A stretch of DNA of 64,000 bases from Gorsachius magnificus (lineage: Eukaryota; Chordata; Aves; Pelecaniformes; Ardeidae), in the NCBI GenBank assembly GCA_034008185.1, contig CM067082.1, positions 51,667,586 to 51,731,585 on the forward strand, given 5' to 3'. Below are positions 13,201 to 25,200 of this stretch, piece after piece. Positions within the stretch are counted from its first letter, which is position 1; the number at the start of each line of letters is the position of its first letter. The position numbers and the translations under genes are program-made. The notes beneath the pieces are model-generated. The model was not told where the DNA came from and ran no database searches. It saw nothing but the letters and a program-made list of their open reading frames with translations.

Positions 13201-16200
13201 GAATAGAAACAATACTTAACAGAAAATGACAAAATCAGAAGGCTTTTTGTTTGAACTCCTGCTATTTGACTAATCATTATTATAATACTGGAACAAGAGT
13301 AAGGAGAGAAAGCATTCTGGAAATTGGCAACTTCTGCAGCTCTCAAACCTAAGCAAACTTCATGAGATTTACCAGTTAAGTTGTCTTAAGTCAAATGTGA
13401 AAAACAAATACTTTTGAGAGGAAGACTTGGAATTGCCATTAAGTCTCACTTTAGAACACAAACCAGAAAAAACTCTGTTAAATCTTGACCAGTGCAGAAA
13501 CGCTTTGAAGAAAGCAATTTCTCTGATAGAAAAGCTTAAGCCCAAGCTTTTAAACCAAAGCCATCCTTCTAATCTGCAGTCAGAAATTAAGTCTTTTGCA
13601 GTTTGTTCTTGCACTCCTAGATGGGTTCTTGGCTCAGAACTGTGACATTCTCTGCTGGTTAAAACAGCAGTGCTTCATCAGCCTCCGAATAAACAAACTT
13701 TGACATAGCCAAATGTGGAAACAGGAGAGGGGGAAGGAAGGCAGTGAGCTCCATGTTGAGGAGGAAGTGTCAGTGTCTTAGGAGGGAAAGGTGGGAAGCA
13801 AACAGTCTTTGTCCTTAGCGTGCAGGTAGTTCAGAAACTGTTAGTTGAGGCAGTCTCAAATTATGAATTTTTATAATAGACTTATATGTTGGAAGAAGGA
13901 TGCTGACTGCTCTCAGCATGTCCAGCTCTTCCCTCAAATAACGGTTCTCTTATTGCCTTGATGTCTGTCTGCATTGACATGATCCTGCCCAAATCCGAGT
14001 TTCTTCTGTGTGGACAATAGCTTGGCTCTCACTTCTAGTAGCGGTTCCACTGTCTCTAAGTTTTATTATCATATCTGGTCCTTTTCTTTATTAGCAGAAT
14101 TTTATTAATAAATACAGGGAAATATTGTAACTCTGTACGCGGAAGAATGAAACGTAGCCTTTCCAAATCAGCCCTGCTAAACTCCTCCTCTTGAACTTCT
14201 GAGGTGAACGTTAGTAGTTGACCAACAATGAATCCTTGTGTTCATGTGGGAAGTGATTGAGGAAGAGTCTTATGACTTGATTTACGAAGTCTTTGGTTTC
14301 TTCTGTAGACTTTGAGTTGGGATGTAAGTGAATAGATTACCAGGACGTCAAATTGGTATGTATGGGATTTACATGTGTGTATGGGGGTCTTTCAGGCTTT
14401 GTACAAAAAGGAACTTTATTGGTGACATTTCCTGTATATGGGTCTGAAAGAAAGCAAAATAGTACGTTAGCCGCTTCAGTTTTTTTTTCTCTTTTGAATT
14501 TGATGATCTCAGTAAGATGTGGTACTCTGATGCTGTAGCTGCAGAGTCAGCTGGCCAGACTTCTGAGATGAAGACCGATGCTGTCTTGTGATACAGTAAG
14601 TAACCCTTTGCCTATCATCAGTGAGCTCACCTTACCTCCTTGATTAACTGATCACATCTTGCTTTGCATTTCAGTAGTTGCACTAGCAGTAGTTCAAGTC
14701 ACTGGCAAGTGCTATCTCACTATTCTATTTTTAACTAGAGATGGGATAGATCTCTGAAGCCGGCTAAACGGTACGATTATAGCACAGAGAGAAAACCTAA
14801 GGAAGAAACAATGGTTGAAGTAAAGCATGACCTTTTTGGATCAGTCCTCTGTAGCCTGGGGTGAGCCAAAGCTATGATGAAGTTTACAAGAACTAGTTAG
14901 CTCCAGCAAATGAAGAGTTATGATACAAGGCCTTAACGTATGTTAAGATAGCACGGTTGTCACAGCTCCTTGTGGTCGATGGTGATAGGGAGTGGTGAGT
15001 CAGCAGGGCGACTCTGTGTGGAAAGGCCTATGTGTAAACAGATAAGAACTCTGAAAGTTTTGTGTAAAATATTTGCATGCTTTTAGTGCTTTAGGAATCT
15101 AGTGATGTGTATATGAAACTGATGGCGTCTGTTTGGGAACACTTTGTTTTTGCTTTAACATGAGCTGTCATGCTTGCAATTTTATGATGTGTCATAGGAG
15201 TATTCATAAAGCACTCGTTCCTTTCTCTAGTACTTCAAATACCCGAGGCGTGCTTGTAAGGAAACATACTGAAACTAAAACTGTTCCTGTTTTTGGGGGG
15301 GGGTGGAGGAGGGGAGGGTTAGGAAAGTGCAGGTTTATACATATTCATATCGTATACTAATGTGTGCTTAGTGGGAGTTAAGTCCCATGAGTAGAGGTAA
15401 AAATCATGCCTTTTTTTTTTTTATTTCCTCTCTGGAAAATTTCCTCTTTTGAAGCTTAAATGTGGTTAAAACTATGAGAACTCCATGTGAAAGCAACTGG
15501 TTTCAGGCTTCATTTCACTAGCAGCTTAAGCAACAACTTAGTCCTACTCTAAGTAAGCAGAAAATCTAAAAGTATGTTTTCATAGAAGCATATCCTGTAG
15601 AATTAGTGCTGCAGTAGCATGGTTCAAAGTTAGCTAACAAAACATATAGAACTGTTCTATTTCTAAGCAGATATGCCACAGGGAAGATACTCAAAGCCTT
15701 TACATTTCTGCCATGATGAAATGAAAAGGTGGGTTTTTTTCAAGACATGGAGGCAGACCTGACTCCTCAAAGTGATGTAGTTCTCATTCTACATTAAATG
15801 TAAAAGAATAACAGATTTACTCAGCACTAGTTTAAACTGGTCATCACAAAGAACTGGCTTATGCAAGGAGGCGCTAGCAATAGGGACTGTATTGTACTAA
15901 CAGCAAAATTGCAACTATGTGAGCTTGTCTTAGAATAGACAGAGTGCATATCAAACGGTCTGCATTGAGGTTGTGATTTGCACTGTTAGCCTCAGATTTT
16001 TTTGGCAAGGGTTCATTTGGTATGGCAATCACAGAAGAAGGGAAAGAATCCTCGCTTTGGAATCCCGGTGCTTCCTGTGAGTAGTTTCCCATAGTGTTAT
16101 GTGTTACAACACAGAGCTTTGTAGGTTCTGTCTTTCAGGATACTCTGTCCTGTTGGAGTAGCTGACCCTGGAAACTAACAGTTTTGTATAAATAGGCATA

Positions 16201-19200
16201 CTGTGAAACAAATGACAGGTTTGATTGGCATTTACTTCATTACAGAAGGCAGGATTACATTTCTTAATGTCAGGAGATGTCCACGGAAAACTGTCAGTTC
16301 TACTGTAGGAGCATTTTTTCTAATTCCTTGGTTCTATGTTAATTTGCAGCCAGGTGTTGACTAGCCCTTAGCATGCTACTGAAAACTTGCATCCTTGCAT
16401 CTGTGCCTTGTGGCAAATGTCCCATAAGTGGTGACGGTTTTGGGAGGATGTAATTTCTGTGGCAGTTGGACAAAGCCATTCATTCTGAAAACCAAAACCC
16501 CACTTCTGTGTAGTGAGACATTGGTGAGGCAGTGTCATAGGCTGCTTTCCTGCTCTCAGCTTACTGCAGAGCAGAATTGGTACACAGTGTACTGACACTC
16601 CAGCAGAGTCTGGCTTCAGATCCCCTGGTGGCTGCTATGTGAAAGAGGTAGTTCTTCCTTCCTACACAAGTCGAAAGTCTGCATATTTTGGGCATTCTTA
16701 TTCCTAACATTGAAGTTGAGTGCTTTTGAAAGTGAAAGTCAACTAAATCATCGCACTGCAGTGTTGTGAAGTCTTGACTTTTCTCTCTCTCAGTCCAGGA
16801 GAACCTAGAGCTAAGGTATGCTGTCTTTTAATTTATTATTCTAATGTTAAAGGCAGGTAGCCCTACATATTTTTGAGGTGTCTGTATTGGTTCTATCGCT
16901 TGCTTACTGTGTGTTGGTTTTAGATTTACTTGCAGCTGCAATAGCATGCTGCTGAGACGATCATTTATTAGCTGGGCATACAGTGGTGTGACCCTTCCCT
17001 ACCCCACAAAAGTGCCACTGTTGTTGGACATTAATTTAAATTAAAAGCATCCAGCACCAAACAAAGCAAGTATTTTGTGTATTGTACTGAGATGTCTTCA
17101 GGATGACAGAGAAGCCTTGGTTACAGGCTGCACAGATACAGTTCAAGGCTTCAGGCTTTAAAAAAGGGAAAAAAAAAAAGAAATCGTGGTTTGGTGCATG
17201 TTACTAGTCTCCCACCTACCTCATGGAAGCTGAGGGTACAGAAAGGAATGGAACTGGTGTTTGTTAAACACAGATAAGCTTTTTGATACTTTGGAAATAG
17301 GCACATGAACTTTCTGCTGGTAATACACAGTGAAGGAGTTCTCTTTTAAACCATGCTCTTGTGCTTAGTAGGATTTCTAATAGCATGGAAAGACAATAGA
17401 AGTGTCTGCAAATGGCTTGTTGCTTTCCTTTTAAAAAAAATAAAATAAATAGATGTCTGACTGCTAAAATAACTCAATCCTACTATTTAAACTCACAATT
17501 CAGTGCTTGCAGCCTGAAGGACTCATTTATGGGAAGCTGTTGGAAGCAGATTCCCATTCAGTTAAACAAGAAGTGAAACCAGTTACCAGAACTTGGGTAT
17601 CAAACCTCTTCAGCTGGACAAGTGTTTTTTTAAAAAAAAAAAATAAATTGTTGCACTGACCTAGATACTGAAGTCTTACTGGTTCTGTGTCAGTATATCA
17701 TGTTATATGGCTGTGTCTATACCTGTAAGGATTGAGTGTTTACTTCTGTGAGACAAAGCTAGATAGTTTCCATCAGCAATTACAAATCTGAAGTTTCACT
17801 GTAATGATACTCTCTTTAGAGATGAAAACCAGACTGATCTTAACTGTCATCATCTAACAGTGCAAGTGCAAGCCCAGCTTCATTGATAACTGTAATTGCT
17901 TGTGTGCAGAATAGCTCCTGACAAGGGTAACGTAGGGAGCCTGACCAGTTAATGTTGGGAACTCATCTCGCCTCACACCGGGCTTGCAGAGCGCTCTGTG
18001 CCCCACCATCCCTGTGAAGCTCAGTGGAAAGCTTACAATGCTGATGGTGGCACTGGCATTGTGGGGACCAGCAACAGGGATCAAAAAAATGACAGCCGTT
18101 CCATAGCTGGAGGATGAGGAGCTGAACCCAGTACGATGTGAATTGCCATCTGTCTCTTTCTCGGCTCAGGCACCACTACTAAAGGTACAGAAACCACGGC
18201 TCTATCACACGCTGTGCCTTACACAGGCTAACAATAAATTGTCTCTTCTGGTATTTTCCTGGGTACACTAAGACTGGATTTCCAGCGTTGAGTATACACT
18301 GATTACCTGCATCATTTTGGTGTGATACTTACTGCCTTATAGAAATATTTGCATCGCTGTGTACAACGACACAGTACTCAGCTAATGCAACTTCACAGAA
18401 TCAGATGATATTCCACTGAAAAATGTTGGTCTATCCGTGTCCAGTTTAATAGACTGAAATGCGTATGCTTCTGAAAGCGGGTGTTTTCTTCCTTGTTTTA
18501 TGCTCATCTTCCTGCTTTATACATAGATCCTAAAGATTCTGTGTTAATAAGCATTTTTAAAACTAGTCTGGAGGTTCCTTCTGTAATCTTGCAGTTGGTT
18601 TTGTGTTGGGACACTGAAGAAATACAGGATGGGGAAGAAAAAATTTTGGGAAAAGGGATAAAGCTGAAGTGTCACCTCCAAAAATGGTGGTGGTGTAGCC
18701 AGGAAGATGGAATAATCCACCTCACAACTTAATTATTGGCCAACTATCATAGAATCATAGAATGTTTTGGGTTGGAAGGGACCCCTAGAGGTCATCTAGT
18801 CCAACCCCCCTGCAGTGAGCAGGGACACCACTAACTAGATCAGGTTGCTCAGAGCCCTATCCAACCTGTCCTTGAATGTTCCCAGGGATGGGGCCTCCAC
18901 CACCTCTCTGGGCAACCTGTTCCAGTGTTTTACCACCCTCATTGTAAAGAATTTCTTCCTTATATCCAGTCTAAACCTACCCTGGTTTAGTTTAAAACCA
19001 TTACCCCTTGTCCTCTCACAGCTGGCCCTACTAAAAAGATTTTCCCCATCTTTCCTATAGGCCCTCTTTAGATACTGAAAGGCCGTAATCAGGTCTCCCC
19101 GCAGCCTTCTCTTCTCCAGGCTGAACAAGCCCAACTCCCTCAGCCTGTCCTCATAAGAGAGGTGCTCCAGCCCTCGGATCATTTTAGTAGCCCTCCTCTG

Positions 19201-22200
19201 GCCCCGATCCAACAGTTCCATGTCCTTCTTGTGCTGAGGGCTCCAGAGTTGGACACAATACTCCAGGTGAGGTCTCACCAGAGCAGAGTAGAGGGGCAGA
19301 ATCACCTCCCTCGACCTGCTGGCCACGCTTCTCCTGATGCAGCCCAGGGTACGGTTGGCCTTCTGGGCTGCCAGTGCACATTGCTGGCTCATGTCCAGCT
19401 TTTCATCCACCAGCACGCCCAAGTCCCTCTCGGCAGGGCTGCTCTCGATCCTTTTTTCCCCCAGCCTGTATTGATACTGGGGGTTGCCCCGACCCAGGTG
19501 CATGACCTTGCACTTGGCCTTGTTGAACCTCATGAGGTTCACACAGGCCCACCTCTCCAGCCTGTCCAGGTCTCTCTGGATGACATCCCGTCCTTCTGGT
19601 GTGTCAACCGCACCACTCAGTTTGGTGTCATCCGCAAACTTGCTGAGGGTGCACTCAATCTCGCTGTCTAAGTCATTGATGAATATATTAAACAGCACGG
19701 GTCCCAGTACGGACCCCTGAGGGACACCACTCGTCACCGGTCTCCATCTGGACATCGAGCCATTGACCACTACCCTCTGGATGCGGACATCCAGCCAGTT
19801 CCTTATCCACCGAACAGTCCACCCATCAAATCCATAGCCCTCCAATTTAGAGAGAAGGATGTTGTGGGGGACTGTGTCAAAGGCTTTGCAGAAGTCCAGA
19901 TAGATGACATCTATTGGTTTTGCCTTGTCCACTGATGCTGTCACACCATCATAGAAAGACACTAGGTTCGTCAGGCAGGACTTGCCCTTGGTGAAGCCAT
20001 GCTGGCTATCTCGAATTATCTCCCTGGCCTCCATGTGCCTTAGCATAGCTTCTAGGAGGATCTGTTCCATGATCTTCCCAGGCACAGAGGTGAGGCTGAC
20101 AGGTCGGTAGTTCCCAGGGTCTTCCTTTCTACCCTTTTTGAAAATGGGCACAATGTTTCCCTTCTTCCAGTCACCAGGGACTTCACCTGACTGCCATGAC
20201 TTTTCAAATATCATGGAGAGTGGCTTGGCGACTACATCGGCCAATTCCCTCAGGACTCTGGGATGCATCTCATCAGGTCCCATGGACTTATGCGCATTCA
20301 GGTTCCTCAGGTGGTCACGAACCTGATCTTCTCCTACAGCAGGAAGGGTTTTGCCCTCCCTGTCTCCCTCATGCCATCCATCAACTCGGGTGGGGTGAGG
20401 AGAGAGCTTCCCAGTGAAGACTGAGGCAAAAAAGTTGTTGAGTACCTCAGCCTTCTCCTCATCTGCTATTACCAGCTTGCCAGTCTCGCTCATCAGTGGG
20501 GGTACGCTTTCTTTAACAATCCTTTTCTGGCTGATATACCTGTAGAAACCCTTCTTGTTATTCTTTGCATCCCTAGCCAAGTTTAGCTCCAGCTGAGCCT
20601 TGGCCTTCCTGACCCCATTCCTACACAACCGGACCGCGTCCCTACACTCTTCCCATGATGCCTGTCCCTGCTTCCACTGCCTGTGCAGTTCCCTCTTCCT
20701 CCTTAGTTTGACCAGCATGTCTCGTCTCAGCCATGCTGGTCTCTTCCCTTCTTTGCCGACTTCTTACACCTGGGGATCGAGAGCTCTTGCGCTCTGTGGA
20801 TCACTTCCTTAAAGATCTGCCAGCTCTGTTCTGTTCCCCTGTCTCTGAGGACCGTTTCCCAGGGAGTCCTTCCGACTATCTCCTTGAGGAGCTGGAAGTT
20901 TGCTTTTCTAAAATTCAGGGTCCTGACTATACTCTTCATTCTTCCCATTTCCCTCTGGAGCGTGAGCTCTACCAGCGCATGATCACTGCAACTCAAGCTG
21001 CCTCCGATCTTGACATTTCCGACGAGCTCACTTGCATTGGTGACCACCAGGTCCAGTATCGCATCCCCTCGGGTAGGGGTGTCTATTACCTGGCTTAAGA
21101 ATCGTGAATGAAAAATAGAGTATGGCTGCTCTGTGTTTAAATAACAAAAATTAAACAAGGTTATTTCTCCAGTGATACATGTATTTTTAAGTAGAGTACA
21201 CAAAGGTTGTACTAGCTCTATCTCTGCAAGCATTGCTTTTCTGCAGGTAGAATCAGTCAAATAATGGTAGAAATGCTTTGGTGCTTAATGACATAGTATA
21301 GTTACAGACAGTATTTCCAGACCACTACCTTTAAAGGGCTGCTGGTGTGAACTCTTACCCTTTACTGAGTACTAGGCTGTGGAGGTTCGCAGAGCCATGT
21401 CTTGGTCTCTGAATGTGTATGTGCATCCCACAAGCTCAGTACTGTTTGACAAAAGTTTTATATTGGACTTTCATCTCTAACCTCCAAGTATTGAATTTAG
21501 GTTGCTTTAAAACCAGTTCATTCGGATATGAATGAGTACCTCAAAGGTTACAAGCAACAAACTTCAACATGTTTTCTTTTTTCCTTCGATTCTGGCTAGT
21601 GTTGTGCTGCTTATGTAACAGAAGAAAAGCTCTTTTTTTGGGTTGGTTTTTTTTTTATTACCTACTAATAGTTTGTAATTGCTGTACTAGTAAGTGTTTG
21701 GCAGCTAGGAAGCCTGGAAGTACAAAGAAAAGTGAACCCTATTGTAAAGCTGGCTATTTAATTTCCAAAAAGGGAATTTATTTCTAGTACACCTTCTGCA
21801 ATTCTGAATAGCACTGCAATATGGTAGGACAGAAGAAACTTAAAGCCTATAAAAGACTTTTTTGGAGGAGGTGTGGTGTCTTAATCCTATATCTGTTGTT
21901 GCTTGTTTAGTCACACTACCATGCTTTTAGAGGATGCAAAAAAAGGCTCATCTGGGTTTTGTTAGATATATTTTGATTTTCTTTCAATTTGCTGTTAAAT
22001 AACATTGAAACTTAAGGTTTAGGTAAAGATGTAAATTGCTCAAATAATTTATCAAAACAAAATATTAGAGCATAAAGGCATCTGATTCAGTACTGTAAAA
22101 AAAATTTGCAAATATCATTCTAATAACTGGTTTCACTTCACTGTTTAATAAGAACAAAAAGTACCATTTTATTTTCAGTCCTCCACCCTGCCCTCTCTCA

Positions 22201-25200
22201 GGAGAGTGAAATACTGATGCTGTTGTTCTAAATGGGCAGTTCCTTAACTCTTTGATAGCATACAAAATGTAACCCCTGCAGAAACTGCTTAGTATCTCTT
22301 TTGCAATGGCATATCTGATTTGTATGAAACATTGCAGTAATTGGCTTCGTTGGTACTGTCAGAGTGAACTTGAAATGAAAGTGACAGTAACTAGTCCAGA
22401 ATTTTTTTTTTTCATTTTATTCACGGTAAAACTATTAGACAGTAAGTGACTTACTGGTTTTATTGCTTTCAATTAGCAACCCAATTTTATACTCTTTTAA
22501 TTATAATTTAATTGGATTGCCCCTTTACACTCAGAGCCTGGCAGCCAAACCAGCTGATTTAGTATTTGGCACAACTGTGGGGGTGAAAATTTCTTCCATA
22601 AATCTTTCTCCAAAGGATATGTATTGCCAGCATGGAAACTCTTCTCTGGAGGTGGCAAATCTGCTTTAATAGCTCCTGTCTAACCTCTAAATTTGCAGCT
22701 CCTCATTTATGCCTGATTCTGAAACCACTGTTTCAGTGGTGGTTGTAACTGAGGGGGCTTGAAGCCTCCCAAGTAAAGCTTTAATGTAAAACGTAACCAG
22801 ATAGGACATACGAACAGTTCTTAAATTAGATTCAAAGAGGTAATGTTGGTATATGTGTAAGTTGCTTAGGAAAGTGTGTAAGTTGTCCCTGTAACTGTTC
22901 CAAGAGATTAATTGTCGTGTCCTTGCATGTTCTTAGTGGAGGGGGAATCAGTGTTGTAAACTGACCTTTGAGAGTAAACCAGAGGGCAAGGCAGGGGTTG
23001 GGGATGCTTTTAAAAAGGGACTGGAAGGGAGAAAGGAAGAGAAGAGCGAATGGTTTAGGGACTAAAGGAGAAGTGGTACACCAAAGTCTTGCTGGGCTGG
23101 GAGAAGAGGCCCTTCCTGAGCCTTCAGCTCCAGCCCTCTCCCCTCCCCTGGCAGAAAGAGGAGGTGGGAAAGCACCAGCAAAAAAACCCCGGAGGAAATA
23201 GGAAGGACATGTTGCTCTCCCGTTACTAGTCCTGGACTCAAAACGTGGATAACATCATCCTCTCTGGAGCTGATTGCATGTGTGGGCTTAAAAAAAGGTC
23301 CACCATCTGGTGGCTGGGCTTCTTTTTTTGTCAGCTTCTGGCTCCTCTGTAAACTGTTTTGGGAGTGGGGAGGGAGGGCTGTTTATATCAACGTTAAATC
23401 CGTTAGTAGAGGAATCTTTTTTAACCTCCTCCTTGTAATCCTCGGGGTTAAATGTTTTCAGCTCATAGTTCAGTTGCAGTTATTTGTAGCTGGCATTCAC
23501 ATTTGCTCTGTAATTCAATTTAGATGATGCTGCTTGGCCCAAATTAGAGCAGACTAGTACAAGGAGCTTGGTGCATGTAGAAAACCGATCACTAACTCTA
23601 TAGTTAAGGTCATCCAAGTAGAGTTGTAAATATTTCCCCTCAAGTGGCTTGAGTTTACTTGGGGAATTGTGATTTATACTGTCAGATTTATTTGTCAGAT
23701 ATCTCAACTAACGAAAGTGCTGAGTAACAACCTTATTGTCATCACAAAATATACTGTAAAATACTCATTAATCTGTGCGGTTTCAGTTCCAGCTGTTTGC
23801 CAGTTATTTATTTATTAGTCTATTTTCTGAATAGCTTCCAGCTACACATTCTTCAGAGAGATTTTATTCATACATGTATCTACTTATAGGTGAGGAATTT
23901 GAAACTGGAGCATGAGCAGGAGAAAAACAAGATCTTGTCAGAAGCATTAGAGACGCTAGCTACTGAGCACCATGAACTAGAGCAGTCTCTGGTTAAGGGA
24001 TCTCCGCCTCTCAGCATCATCAGTGAAGAGCAGTTCTATGATGCTGTTTCAGGTAAGTAATGATGTCCAGAATGTGAGTGTGAATGTGGTGAATGTTTTG
24101 GGAGGGAGATGAGGGGGTGGGATCAGTCTCACTTTAAGTGAAATTTGCTGCCTTTCTAATGTGGAACTAATTTTAGGAGAATGCTTTATGTGCTTTATGT
24201 GCTTTATGAGTGGGCCTCTCAAAATTTGCCTGAGTTCAGCTGTAGAATTGTATTGTTTCACTTTAGCACAACAAAGCTACAAAACCACAGGGCAGTCATG
24301 AAAGGTCTGATTGCCTGGGTGTCTACGCCCTTTTTTTAAACAGCAAAACTTAAGGTTCCTATCTGGTACCCTTCTGACTTGCTTTCTCCATGGGTGGTGT
24401 ATGTTTTTTCTTTTGTTCCGTTGTTAAGATCAGTCCTTAAAATTCCTTAGTTTTGAGGGATTGTGAGGTATAAGAAAGGCTTGTTCTATTTCACTTCTGT
24501 ATATGTTGTCACAGGTGGAAGAAACAGCTGGATCAAAATCCTGCATGCATTTCTGAAATATCTTTTCTTTCCCTGTCTGCTCTTCAGTATCTCTCATATT
24601 TTCACAGGCAGAACATGCAAATAGTGAGTTTGGGAAACTCTGAACTGCATAAGATAATTGCAACGTGCATTTGTATAGAGAGGCTGTATATAGTGCAGCT
24701 GAATAATAGCTCTAACTGGGTGATCCCACAGCGCACAGCTGTCTACAACTATGAAGGATCTGGAAAAGCTTGAGGGTGAACGTAGCCTAACTGTAGCAGG
24801 TAATTAGGTTGTGATGGCATATTTCACAAGCAAGCATGGGGTTACTTTTTCTGCGAGCTGAATTGTCTGATGCTTCTGACAGATGAGAAAAGTGGTGTTC
24901 CCAGACTCCTTGGTAGGTGTTCTGCAGTGTGCAACTTCAGCAGAGAATAAAAACAGGTGAAATGGAGTCTATGCTTCAGTATAGCACTAGCACAGGAACA
25001 CAGCGAATCAACAGCAGACGTTGCTGCTTGGCACAGTAACAAATTTATCAAGCCTTTAAGGAGAAGAGATTGAGGAACACTAGAAACAGGTTCTTCAACC
25101 AGAACCAAAAGAAGAATTCTGCTGAAGGGCCTCAGGCTCTTTTGCTCCTCGAAACAAAGCAGAGAATAGTTGTTTATATGGTGCTGCTGGAATGTAGTCT

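Larger units (their letters stand above)
18749..21108 (-). mobile_element. Long CR1 LINE copy with nearly intact ORF2
   Basis: The element is antisense to OSBPL1A. Its 3' end at 18749 has the octamer pair CATAGAATCATAGAAT (plus-strand view). Upstream are a short 3' untranslated region, the full reverse transcriptase, and the last part of the endonuclease. It is 5' truncated near 21108, so most of the endonuclease and all of ORF1 are absent. One frameshift separates the endonuclease remnant from the reverse transcriptase. Such 5' truncation is normal for CR1; this copy looks comparatively young. Confidence 0.96.
1218..23889 (+). other. OSBPL1A: OSBPL1A 22.7-kb intron with internal CpG island and CR1 insertions
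   Basis: The large intron separates two linker exons. It holds the CpG island at 3440-4009, a 28-bp CR1 scrap at 7543, a CR1 3' fragment at 10629-11000 and a long CR1 at 18749-21108. The rest is AT-rich sequence with homopolymer T runs; I see no other exon, RNA gene or conserved motif in it. Short open frames here lack coding character. Confidence 0.85.

Noticed and set aside
19162..20417. Plus-strand open frames across the CR1
   Set aside because: They are antisense shadows of the CR1 reverse transcriptase on the minus strand.
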